Part shown: in pieces, positions 34,590 to 42,586 of the stretch
Layout: each line of letters begins with the position of its first letter
How positions within the stretch are numbered: position 1 is the first letter of the stretch
DNA from: DASZHJ01 sp035581425
Lineage (GTDB): Bacteria > Pseudomonadota > Alphaproteobacteria > ATCC43930 > CGMCC-115725
Assembly: GCA_035581425.1 (NCBI GenBank)
Contig: DATJVP010000114.1
Coordinates: 1-64,000 of the forward strand
Length of the DNA: 64,000 nucleotides
Reading direction: 5' to 3'
Notes under the pieces: model-generated
Database searches by the model: none
Told to the model about the DNA's origin: nothing
What the model saw: only the letters and a program-made list of their open reading frames with translations
Translations under genes and position numbers: made by a program

Positions 34590-35342
34590 TCAGGCGCCTA
34601 GGAGCTGTCCGCCGTCGACCGAGATCGTCTGTCCCGTAACCCAGCCCGCGAGCGGCGACGCCAGGAACAACACTACGCTCGCGACCTCCTCGGGTTTCCC
34701 CATCCGTCCGAAGGGAATGCTGCGGAAGGTGCGATCGTAGAGCGCGGTGTTCTGGGTCTTGCGCTGGTCCCAGACGCCACCCGGAAACTCGATGGAGCCC
34801 GGAGCCACGCAATTGACGCGCACGCCTTTGCGCGCGAGCTGCGCTGCCTGCGTCGTCGTGTACTGGACGAGCGCCGCCTTGACCGCGCCATAGGGCGCGC
34901 TCCGCGCGGAGGGGCGATAGGCGGCGATCGAGGAGATGTTGACGATATTGCCCTGCGCCTCCTCGAGGTGCGGCAGGGCCGCGCGAGAGGCACGCACTGT
35001 GCCCAGGAGATCGACGTTGACGCTGAGCGCCCAGCCGAGCTCGTCGTCGCTCTGCCCAAAGCCCGAGGCGTTGTTGACGAGAACGTCGATCCCACCGAGT
35101 GCCGCCGCGGCCTCTCCGACGTAGCGCTCGATCGCGGCGGCATCACCGAGATCGCAGCTTCGGGCATGGACGGTGCCGCCATGGCGGCCGAGCTCGGATT
35201 TCGCCGCGGCAAGCGCCTCGGCCCCGCGCGCGCAGATGGAGACGGCAGCGCCCGCCTGGGCAAATCCGAGGGCAATCGATTTCCCGATCCCCCGGCTCCC
35301 GCCCGCGACGACCACACGCTTGCCCCTGAAATCGAACGTCAT
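34590..35342 (-). CDS. Short-chain dehydrogenase/reductase
   Basis: Classical SDR of 250 residues. Cofactor loop GGSRGIG is at 14-20, NNAS at 90-93 in place of the usual NNAG, and the catalytic S138, Y151 and K155 (YGAVK) are present, as is VNCVAPGSIEFPGG near the substrate loop. R39 (ICARG) suggests NADP preference. The start at 35342 is chosen because its ATG overlaps the TGA of the upstream CoA-transferase-like gene, with CCGGAG upstream. The frame remains open far upstream, but that extension would overlap the other gene in another frame. Confidence 0.88.
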   Translation of the reverse strand: MTFDFRGKRVVVAGGSRGIGKSIALGFAQAGAAVSICARGAEALAAAKSELGRHGGTVHARSCDLGDAAAIERYVGEAAAALGGIDVLVNNASGFGQSDDELGWALSVNVDLLGTVRASRAALPHLEEAQGNIVNISSIAAYRPSARSAPYGAVKAALVQYTTTQAAQLARKGVRVNCVAPGSIEFPGGVWDQRKTQNTALYDRTFRSIPFGRMGKPEEVASVVLFLASPLAGWVTGQTISVDGGQLLGA

Positions 35343-36754
35343 ACTGGCTCCGGAGATTTCGTTGCGAAGGATGGCGGATGCGTTCCCAGCGGAACCGAGG
35401 GTCGCGTCCAGCGTGCGGGCGTCTCGGAAAGGATCGCCGCGTGCCGTACGGCCGTGATGCGGCCGAAACCGGACTCGGACTCCTCCAAGCAGTCGCGTAC
35501 ATCCTCGAAGCGCGGGTCGGCGCAGGAGAGACCTCCGGCGATGCGACCGAGGCCGCGGATCCAGCGCCCGGTCTGCGCAAGCGAGACGCGCACATGCCAG
35601 CTTCCGCCCTCGCGCGCGCGGTGGGCGAGCGCGGTCATGGCGCCGAAGGCCATGAGGTAGCCAGCGGCGTGGTCGAGTGCCTGGCAAGGAAGGGCCTTTG
35701 GCTCGGTGATCCCCGCGGCCTCGGCCTCCGCTGCATTGAAGCCGCTCGCGGTCTGCACCAGGGAATCGAAGCCGCGTCGGCTCGCCCACGGCCCATCGCG
35801 CCCGTAAGCGGAGAGCGAGACGTAGACGATGCCGCGCCGCCGTTCGGCCACCTGCTCCGGTCCGAAACCCAGGCCCGCGATCGCGCCGGGTCGGTATCCC
35901 TGCACGAAGACGTCGGCCTCTTGGAGGAGCGCTTGGAGTTGCCCGCGCCCTTCGGGCGCGCGCAAGTCGAGCGAGGTCGAGAGCTTGCCGCGGCCGGTGT
36001 CGATCACGAGCGGAGGAATGTTTGGGAGATGCGCGGCCGTCACCAGCAATACGTCCGCGCCATGCGCTGCAAGTGTGCGCCCGCAGACGGGCCCCGCGAT
36101 GACGCGCGTGAGGTCGAGGACACGGATACCGCCGAGCGGCCGGTCGGCCGGCGGCAGCGGCGCAGGGGCGGCATCGCCGAGGCGCTCGATCGTGAGTACC
36201 GGCAGCGCCGCCACCGCTCGTCCCTGGGGATGCGCATCCCATTCCGCAAAGCTGCGCATCGCCGTCGCCACGAGCCCCGCCTCGGCCGCTGCGGTCTCCA
36301 GTGCCACCGCTTCCCAGCCCGCGAGCGCACGCTCGACCGAGGCGCGATCATGCTCGCAATGCAAGAGCTTAAGCATCCCGTCGCGATGATGCGGAAAATT
36401 CGTGTGCAGGCGCACCCAGTGGCCGTCGCCGCAGCGATAGGCTCCCGCAATCTTGTCCCAGGGCTCCGGCAGCGGCTTGTCCTCGACCCGGAGATAGCGC
36501 TCGCTGCGGAATTCGACCGCCGCGCGGCGCATGTCGACGGCAACACGCTGTTGCCGTCCCGTGCGCAGGCGCCACAGTTCGGCGGACGCAAGCGCGGCCG
36601 CCGCGATGCTCGCCTGCGCCGCCGCGCCCACCGCGAAGGACGATGGCAGGACCGGATCGGCGCCGGTGAGCTCGACGGCGTCGAGCGCGGACTGAGGCTG
36701 GCCCGCGCCGCGCCAGAGCGCAGCTAGGGCATCGCGAGATCGCTGAGGTTCCAT
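35339..36754 (-). CDS. CaiB/BaiF CoA-transferase family protein with rearranged domain order
   Basis: Protein of 471 residues related to type III CoA-transferases, but in an unusual order. Residues about 45-205 resemble the region that normally comes second (SAELWRLRTGRQQRVAVDM, then YRCGDGHWVRLHTNF and PQGRAV). The segment that normally opens the protein, GIRVLDLTRVIAGPVCGRTL, begins only at about residue 214 and runs to VRVSLAQ near residue 410. The catalytic aspartate (D169 in formyl-CoA transferase, AMQDA context) appears replaced in both candidate places (DMRRA and SLAQT). It may be a permuted or half-tandem family member without classical activity. It is coupled to the SDR gene by ATGA. 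Confidence 0.75.
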   Translation of the reverse strand: MEPQRSRDALAALWRGAGQPQSALDAVELTGADPVLPSSFAVGAAAQASIAAAALASAELWRLRTGRQQRVAVDMRRAAVEFRSERYLRVEDKPLPEPWDKIAGAYRCGDGHWVRLHTNFPHHRDGMLKLLHCEHDRASVERALAGWEAVALETAAAEAGLVATAMRSFAEWDAHPQGRAVAALPVLTIERLGDAAPAPLPPADRPLGGIRVLDLTRVIAGPVCGRTLAAHGADVLLVTAAHLPNIPPLVIDTGRGKLSTSLDLRAPEGRGQLQALLQEADVFVQGYRPGAIAGLGFGPEQVAERRRGIVYVSLSAYGRDGPWASRRGFDSLVQTASGFNAAEAEAAGITEPKALPCQALDHAAGYLMAFGAMTALAHRAREGGSWHVRVSLAQTGRWIRGLGRIAGGLSCADPRFEDVRDCLEESESGFGRITAVRHAAILSETPARWTRPSVPLGTHPPSFATKSPEPV

Positions 36755-37343
36755 GGCAATTGCAGATCCGAGCCTAACCCAGAGGCGCATCGATGGCGAT
36801 AGCGCGGCAGAAATGCGTGGTCGCGCAATGCAACTATCCACATTTCTCCCACAAGTTTCTCGCGTTCCCCCGCAGATTCGAATTGCGATGCGCTTTGACA
36901 CAGCGCTAGCCTTGATGTGTCGGGACCGGCAGGCCTCACGGGGCTCAAGGAACCGGCGAAGGGCGAGAGCCCAGCGGCTCCAGTCGTCATGGAGATGGCC
37001 AGAGTGGTGATTGGCCAGAAAGGGGATGACACCTCGATAATCACTCCAAGCCTGGACTCGGTCTCTGTGCGGCGACATGCGGCCTCGTAAGGGTTGTACT
37101 ATCCGCATACATCGGGTGGCCTGCGGTCGTAAGGTTGCAGGCTGAACAGGTCGGTGGTCCGGTACCGTTAAGTGGTCCTGGTTAGTCCCGGTAGCCCCGG
37201 ATAGGAGGACGCTCCGAACCTAGCCATCCGCTCCGAACGTCTGAGACACGCCCGATTAGGAGCAATCCTTCTGCGAAGCGATCTCAGCCAAGGGCGAGAC
37301 AGGGGAAACCCTCTCTCGCCCGCATGGCTTTTATAGGGTACTT
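36755..37343. other. Long intergenic stretch without a recognisable gene
   Basis: About 590 bp between the divergent CoA-transferase-like and DoxX genes. It is visibly less GC-rich than its surroundings. Short open frames exist on both strands, but none has a ribosome-binding site or a recognisable product. There is a small hairpin (GCCTGC/GCAGGC near 37112-37144) and no long inverted or direct repeat. It could be a decayed mobile element or an RNA-rich region, but I see nothing that proves either. Confidence 0.4.
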
Positions 37344-37763
37344 GTGATTTCGATGCTCGAGCGATGGTTCGATCGAGGCCGGGACGTGGCGCTGTTCCTG
37401 GCGCGTCTCGCGCTCTCCGCGATCTTCATCCCCAGCGGCTTCTCGAAGCTCCTGCACCTCGAGGCCTTTGCGCGAAGCCTCACCGCGCGCGGGGTGCCCG
37501 GTGGCACGGCGATCGCTTTTCTCGCGGCGGCCGTGGAATTCTTCGGCGGCCTCGCGATCGCGCTCGGATTTAGGGTGCGCTGGAGCGCGCTCCTGATGCT
37601 TGCGTTCACGATTGTTGCGGCATTGGTCTCGCACCGCTTCTGGAATTTCGCGGACGGCGAGCGCACGATGCAATACATACAATTCATGAAGAACCTCGCG
37701 ATCGCCGGCGGCTTCCTTGCCGTCGCTGTAGCGGGTGCAGGACGGTTCCGCATCGGTCGCTAG
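37344..37763 (+). CDS. DoxX family membrane protein
   Basis: Four-helix membrane protein of the DoxX family, 139 residues. The family pattern is clear: RLALSAIFIPSGFSKLLHLE in helix 1, GVPGGTAIAFLAAAVEFFGG in helix 2, then ALGFRVRWSALLMLAFTIVA and the C-terminal FMKNLAIAGGFLAV. DoxX-like proteins are often linked to redox stress or act as small quinone-associated proteins, but the role here is unknown. The GTG at 37344 and the ATG at 37353 are both possible starts. It is probably monocistronic. Confidence 0.85.
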   Translation: MISMLERWFDRGRDVALFLARLALSAIFIPSGFSKLLHLEAFARSLTARGVPGGTAIAFLAAAVEFFGGLAIALGFRVRWSALLMLAFTIVAALVSHRFWNFADGERTMQYIQFMKNLAIAGGFLAVAVAGAGRFRIGR

Positions 37764-37925
37764 CGATCCCCGGGCGTCTTAGTGCGCGGCAAGTGACCTC
37801 GATAGGGGCGTGTCTGCAGTTTGGCCCGGGCGATCCACACGCCGGCCCCTTATTGGCAGGAAAGCCGTAGTATTCCTGATGGGCGGTCGCTGACCGCTGC
37901 GACCACCAACCTGGGGAGCACGCAG

Positions 37926-38303
37926 ATGGACTCTTTCGATGCCGGCCTCAAGATGCGCATGAAGGTGTTGGGCGAGGCGCATGTGAAGCGCTCGCTCGCG
38001 GACGTCGACGATTTCAACCGCGACCTGCAGCAGCTTGTAACGGGTTTCGGTTGGGGCCAGATCTGGACGCGCCCGGGGCTCTCGCTGCGCGAGCGCAGCG
38101 TTCTCAACCTCGGCATGCTGACGGCGCTCAATCGTCCGCATGAGTTCAAGGTCCATGTCCGCGGCGCGCTCAACAATGGAGTGACGCGCGAGGAGATCCG
38201 CGAGGTCCTGCTGCAGACGGCGCTCTATTGCGGCTTCCCCGCGGCGATCGAGGCCTTCCGTCTCGCGCGCGAGGTATTCAAGGACATCGACGGGAAGGGC
38301 TGA
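37926..38303 (+). CDS. Carboxymuconolactone decarboxylase family protein (PcaC-like)
   Basis: Small helical AhpD/CMD-fold protein of 125 residues. The length and the segments RSLADVDDFNRDLQQLVTGF, SLRERSVLNLGMLTALNRPH and EEIREVLLQTALYCGFPAAI follow 4-carboxymuconolactone decarboxylase (PcaC) of the beta-ketoadipate pathway, which has no CxxC. There are no other pca genes here, so it may act on another lactone or acid. The start is supported by GGGGAG upstream of the ATG. It lies 10 bp before the MmgE/PrpD gene and is probably co-transcribed with it. Confidence 0.87.
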   Translation: MDSFDAGLKMRMKVLGEAHVKRSLADVDDFNRDLQQLVTGFGWGQIWTRPGLSLRERSVLNLGMLTALNRPHEFKVHVRGALNNGVTREEIREVLLQTALYCGFPAAIEAFRLAREVFKDIDGKG

Positions 38304-38313
38304 GCCGCGCGAC

Positions 38314-39675
38314 ATGACGCAATCCAGCGTCTCCGAGAAGCTGGCCCACGGGATCGCTTCGCTCTCCCCGAACGCGCTTCCGCCGCGGCTCTACGAGGTG
38401 GCGGAGGACCTCGTCCTCGACGTCGCGGGCCTCTGTATCGCCGCGCGCGGGACGGACTACGTCCGCGCGGCGCTCACGGCGACGACGGGATCGGGGCGCA
38501 CGACTGCGATCGGCCACGCGCGCACCCTCGATTGCGCCGCGAGCGCTCTCGTCAACGGCACCGCCGCACATGGCGAGGATTTCGACGATACATTCGAGGG
38601 CGGGCCGGTTCATGCGGGCGCGCCGGTCGTGCCGGCGGTGCTCGCGATGGCGGAGGAATTCGGCTGCGACGGCGCCGCGGTCCTCAAGGGGATCGTCGTT
38701 GGTGTCGAGACCATCTGTCGCCTCAGCACCGTGGCGCCAAAGCTCGTGCACAAAGCGGGCTTCCATCCAACGGCAGTCTTCGGGACCATGGCCGCCGCGG
38801 CCGCGGCCGGCGCCACGCTCGGGCTCGACGCGCCGCGGATCGCGCATGCCCTTGGCGTCGCTGGCAGCATGGCCGGCGGCATCATCGAGTATCTCGCGGA
38901 CGGCGCTTGGACGAAGCGGCTTCATCCGGGCTGGGCGGCGCAGTCCGGCATTCGCGCGGCGCTCTTGGCTCGGCACGGTTTCGTGGGGCCGCGCACGGTC
39001 TTCGAGGGGACGCACGGGCTTTTCCAGGGCTTTGCGCATACGAGCGCGGGCGATTGGAACGCGCTCCTGGGGGATTTCGGCAGCCGCTGGGCGGCGGAGA
39101 CGCTCGCCTTCAAGCCCTTTGCCTGCGGGACGATGACCCATCCCTACATCGACTGCGCCATTCGCCTCGCGAAGCGGGGCATCGCCATGGAGGCGATCGA
39201 CTCCATCACCTGCGAGGTCGCGGAGGGCACAGTGCATCGGCTCTGGGAGCCGCTGGCGGCGAAGCATGCGCCGCCGAACGCCTACGCCGCCAAGTTCAGC
39301 ACTCCCTTCTGCATCGCCGCAGGTTTCATCCTGGGAGACGCGGGCCTCGCGGCCTTCACGGAGGCGACCGCGCGCGATCCCCGCCTGCGCGCGCTCGCGG
39401 CCAAGGTGCGCTACGAGATCGATCCCGCAAATCCCTATCCCCGAGAATTCACCGGCCATCTTCTCGTGCGGCTGGCAGACGGCACGGTCGTCGAGGAGCG
39501 GCAGCCGCATCTCCGTGGCGGCGCGCACGAGCCGCTGTCGCGCGCGGCCATCGAGGCGAAGTTCTTTGCGAACGCGGCCTTCGGGGGCTGGTCGCGCGCC
39601 AAGGCCGAGACGGCGCGCGAGCGCCTAAGCCGGCTTTTCACGGGCCCACTCGACCTCACCGCACTCCGCGACTGA
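38314..39675 (+). CDS. MmgE/PrpD family protein
   Basis: Protein of 453 residues of the MmgE/PrpD family, which includes 2-methylcitrate dehydratase and cis-aconitate decarboxylase. The N-terminal all-helical region contains DVAGLCIAARGTDYV and NGTAAHGEDFDDTFEGGPVH, the active-site loop of the family. The second domain has FKPFACGTMTHPYIDCAIRL. Methylcitrate-cycle genes prpB and prpC are absent, so propionate catabolism is not implied. The close PcaC-like gene suggests dehydration or decarboxylation of a polycarboxylic acid. Confidence 0.88.
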   Translation: MTQSSVSEKLAHGIASLSPNALPPRLYEVAEDLVLDVAGLCIAARGTDYVRAALTATTGSGRTTAIGHARTLDCAASALVNGTAAHGEDFDDTFEGGPVHAGAPVVPAVLAMAEEFGCDGAAVLKGIVVGVETICRLSTVAPKLVHKAGFHPTAVFGTMAAAAAAGATLGLDAPRIAHALGVAGSMAGGIIEYLADGAWTKRLHPGWAAQSGIRAALLARHGFVGPRTVFEGTHGLFQGFAHTSAGDWNALLGDFGSRWAAETLAFKPFACGTMTHPYIDCAIRLAKRGIAMEAIDSITCEVAEGTVHRLWEPLAAKHAPPNAYAAKFSTPFCIAAGFILGDAGLAAFTEATARDPRLRALAAKVRYEIDPANPYPREFTGHLLVRLADGTVVEERQPHLRGGAHEPLSRAAIEAKFFANAAFGGWSRAKAETARERLSRLFTGPLDLTALRD

Positions 39676-39696
39676 GGAATTGGCCGCAAGTTTCGG

Positions 39697-40452
39697 ATGG
39701 ATGCGCTGCGGCCGGGCGCGCATGGTTTCGCCATGAAAATCACGGCAATGATCGCGCGACGCATCGCGGAGTTCGATTGGCCCGCAGCGGAGGCATCGCT
39801 CGATCGCATGGGCTATGCGACGCTGCAGGGGATTCTCGCGCCGACGGATTGCGCGGCGCTCACCGCTCTCTACGAGGACGAGGCGCGGTTTCGCAGCCGC
39901 GTGACCATGCGGCGGCACAACTTCGGCGAAGGCGAGTATAAATACCTGAGCTACCCGCTGCCGCCGGAGGTGGAGGCGCTGCGGCAAGCCTGCTATCCCC
40001 GGCTCGCGCCGATCGCCAATCGCTGGCGCGCGGCGCTCGGCGAGAGCGGCCGGTTTCCGCCGACGCTCGAAGAATACCTTGCCGAATGCCACGCAGCGGG
40101 ACAGATGCGGCCAACGCCGCTCATCCTTCGCTACGAGGCCGGCGGTTACAACTGTTTGCACCAGGACCTCTACGGCGAGCTGGTGTTTCCGCTGCAGATG
40201 ACGGTGCTGTTGAGCGCGCCGGGGAGCGATTTTTCCGGCGGCGAATTTCTGTTGGTGGAGCAGCGGCCCCGCGCGCAATCCAAGGGCGAGGTGGTGAGGC
40301 TGCGCCAGGGCGACGCCGTCGTCTTCGCAGTGCGTCACCGCCCGGTAGAAGGACGGCGCGGATACCATCGCGTTACTCTCCGCCATGGCGTGAGCCGAGT
40401 GCTCGAGGGGCGGCGCATGACGCTCGGCGTCATCTTCCACGACGCCGCCTGA
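39697..40452 (+). CDS. 2-oxoglutarate/Fe(II)-dependent oxygenase
   Basis: Non-haem iron oxygenase of 251 residues (prolyl-hydroxylase-like). The iron triad is visible: H155 and D157 in CLHQDLYGELVF and the distal H230 in LRHGVSRV. R240 (EGRRMTL) would bind the 2-oxoglutarate carboxylate. The central segment FSGGEFLLVEQRPRAQSKGE is characteristic of this group of bacterial 2OG oxygenases. The substrate is unknown. An ATG at 39733 in the same frame gives a protein shorter by 12 residues and is also possible. It follows the MmgE/PrpD gene by 21 bp. Confidence 0.85.
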   Translation: MDALRPGAHGFAMKITAMIARRIAEFDWPAAEASLDRMGYATLQGILAPTDCAALTALYEDEARFRSRVTMRRHNFGEGEYKYLSYPLPPEVEALRQACYPRLAPIANRWRAALGESGRFPPTLEEYLAECHAAGQMRPTPLILRYEAGGYNCLHQDLYGELVFPLQMTVLLSAPGSDFSGGEFLLVEQRPRAQSKGEVVRLRQGDAVVFAVRHRPVEGRRGYHRVTLRHGVSRVLEGRRMTLGVIFHDAA

Positions 40453-40535
40453 CCCCCGCGCTATTGACCCCCGCGGTAGCGGGCGGTTAGATCGCTTGGC
40501 TCGGCGTTCCCAGACGCAGCGTGCGAGTAGCGCCC

Positions 40536-41900
40536 ATGTCCGTCTCGATGGCCGCCAGCGTCGACTGGCTGGCGCAAGCGGGCCCGGAGCCGCTGCAGCT
40601 CCTGGCGCTTCAGCATCAGCTCGAGCAGTCGCAATGGTGGGCGCCGGATGTGCTGGAGCGGCATCAGTTCCGGCAACTCTCGCGCCTCGTCCATCACGCC
40701 CATCGCACCGTGCCCTTCTATCGCGAGCGGCTGGAAGCGGCGGGGTATCGCGCTGGCGCTGCCGTGACATCCGAGCTCTGGCGCCGCATCCGCCCGATCA
40801 CTCGGCGCGAGGTGCAGGAGGCCGGGGCAGCGCTGATCAGCACGGAGATACCGCGGGAGCATGGACCCGTCGCTGAGGCCGCGACTTCGGGCTCGACGGG
40901 GATGCCGGTACGAGTGATGAAGACAGCGTTGGTCCAGACCTTCTGGAACGCGATGGTGCTGCGCGAGCAGCGCTGGAACCGCTGCGATCTATCCGCGCAT
41001 CTCGCGGTTATCCGAGGTCCTGATCGGCTGAGTGCGCCCTATCCCACAGGCGCCCCGCGGCGGGATTGGGGGCCGCCCGCCACGCTGCTCTACCGTACCG
41101 GCCCCGCCTCCGTTCTCGACATCTTTACGGAGGCGGCGGAGCAGGCGGAATGGCTGCGGCGGATCGAGCCGGCTTATCTCCTCACGTTTCCCTCGAACGC
41201 CCTGATGCTCGCCCGGCATTTCCAGGCGAGCGGGCTCTCGCTGCCCTCGCTCCGCGGCGTTTGGACCCTGAGCGAGGTGGTCGACGAGCGGCTGCGGTTC
41301 GCCTGCCGCGCTGCTTGGGGCGTCGAGATCGCCGACACCTATAGTGCTGCCGAGACCGGCTACCTCGCACTCCAATGTCCGCAGCATATGCACTACCACG
41401 TGCAATCCGAATCCGCCCGCGTCGAAGTGCTCGACGGCGAGGGCGCGGTCTGCAGGCCCGGCGAGACCGGCAGCGTGGTGGTGACGCCCCTCCACAATTT
41501 CGCGACACCCCTTCTGCGTTACGAACTCGGAGACCGCGCGGAAGTAGGGCAGCCCTGTCGATGCGGGCGCGGACTTCCCGTGATCGCGCGCATTCTCGGA
41601 CGCGCCAAGCACGCGCTCGTGCTGCCCTCCGGCCGGCGCAGGCATTCCTGGCTCGGCACGGACGAGTTTGCGGAGAATTCCGCGATCGTCCAGCACCAGA
41701 TCGTGCAGCGAAGCCTCGAGGAGCTGGAATTTCGCCTCGTCGTGCGCCGGCCGCTCACGAAGTCCGAGGAGAAACGACTCGCCGCGATCCTCACCCGGAA
41801 TCTCGGGCATCCCTTCCGAGTGCGGTTCCGCTACCTCGATGGCATTCCGCGTGCGCCGAGCGGCCGCTTTTTCGAGTTCCTCTCGGAGCTCGAGGATTGA
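40536..41900 (+). CDS. PaaK-like adenylate-forming CoA ligase
   Basis: Adenylate-forming enzyme of 454 residues resembling phenylacetate-CoA ligases. The ATP loop reads ATSGSTGMPVRVMKT, followed by TYSAAETGYLALQCPQ and a C-terminal lid domain with LRYELGDRAEVGQPCRCGRG. No phenylacetate-degradation genes (paaA-E) are nearby. PaaK-like ligases also occur in exopolysaccharide and capsule clusters, which are absent here too, so the acid substrate is open. The ATG at 40536 is chosen over a GTG at 40521. Convergent with the GST gene. Confidence 0.8.
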   Translation: MSVSMAASVDWLAQAGPEPLQLLALQHQLEQSQWWAPDVLERHQFRQLSRLVHHAHRTVPFYRERLEAAGYRAGAAVTSELWRRIRPITRREVQEAGAALISTEIPREHGPVAEAATSGSTGMPVRVMKTALVQTFWNAMVLREQRWNRCDLSAHLAVIRGPDRLSAPYPTGAPRRDWGPPATLLYRTGPASVLDIFTEAAEQAEWLRRIEPAYLLTFPSNALMLARHFQASGLSLPSLRGVWTLSEVVDERLRFACRAAWGVEIADTYSAAETGYLALQCPQHMHYHVQSESARVEVLDGEGAVCRPGETGSVVVTPLHNFATPLLRYELGDRAEVGQPCRCGRGLPVIARILGRAKHALVLPSGRRRHSWLGTDEFAENSAIVQHQIVQRSLEELEFRLVVRRPLTKSEEKRLAAILTRNLGHPFRVRFRYLDGIPRAPSGRFFEFLSELED

Positions 41901-41907
41901 GCGCTCT

Positions 41908-42546
41908 TCACTCCGCGTCCGGCTGCTTCATCGGATGCGCGGCAGCGAAGGCCGGAAGAGCCATGCAGGTCTCGTAGATCCGCATCGCCCGCGGATAGGG
42001 CTCGAGCTTGCACTTGAACATGGTCGCCGGGAAGACCTGGGTCGCGAGGCAAATGTCCGCGACCGTCGGTGTGTCACCGTGGCAAAAGCGCCCGCTCTCG
42101 CGATGCTCGCCGAGGAGCGACTCCATAGCCTCGAGCCCCTTGCCGAGCCAATGCTGAATCCAGGCGAGGCGTTGATCGTCGCTGACCTTGAGCACGTTGG
42201 TGAGGTAGTTCCGGATGCGCGGCACGATCAGCGGATGGGAGTCCGCGACGTTGATGAGCGCGAAACCCCGCACCCAGGCGCGCGCCACCGCGTCCTTCGG
42301 CAGGATCGACGGTGTCGGGTATTTCTCCTCGAGATATTCGAGGATGGCCATGGACTGGAAGAGCTTGGCCTCGCCGTCGAAGAGGGTCGGCACCACCGCC
42401 TGCGGATTGAGCGCGGTATAGCCGGGCTTGAACTGATCGCCTTTCTCGAGGTGCAGGAACTCGTCCTCGCGGGCGAGCCCCTTGATGTTGAGCGCGATCC
42501 GCACGCGAAAGCTCGCTTGCGAGCGAAAGTAGGTATAGAGCTTCAT
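41908..42546 (-). CDS. Glutathione S-transferase, maleylacetoacetate isomerase-type (zeta class)
   Basis: Zeta-class glutathione S-transferase of 212 residues, probably a maleylacetoacetate or maleylpyruvate isomerase. The thioredoxin-fold N-terminus MKLYTYFRSQASFRVRIALN carries the serine-rich glutathione site. LNPQAVVPTLFDGE and SMAILEYLEEKYP supply the cis-proline and glutamyl-binding residues. The C-terminal helices contain DTPTVADICLATQ, the N-capping motif. No homogentisate or gentisate pathway genes are next to it. It lies 40 bp downstream of the molybdenum-hydroxylase large subunit on the same strand. Confidence 0.88.
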   Translation of the reverse strand: MKLYTYFRSQASFRVRIALNIKGLAREDEFLHLEKGDQFKPGYTALNPQAVVPTLFDGEAKLFQSMAILEYLEEKYPTPSILPKDAVARAWVRGFALINVADSHPLIVPRIRNYLTNVLKVSDDQRLAWIQHWLGKGLEAMESLLGEHRESGRFCHGDTPTVADICLATQVFPATMFKCKLEPYPRAMRIYETCMALPAFAAAHPMKQPDAE

Positions 42547-42586
42547 CTCGTGTCCCCCGATTTCTCCTGGCCGTGCGCGCCGCTCC

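Noticed and set aside
36840..37160. Group II intron or insertion-sequence remnant
   Set aside because: A GTGCGG-like start and short hairpins caught the eye, but no reverse transcriptase or transposase fragment, target duplication or terminal repeat could be found.
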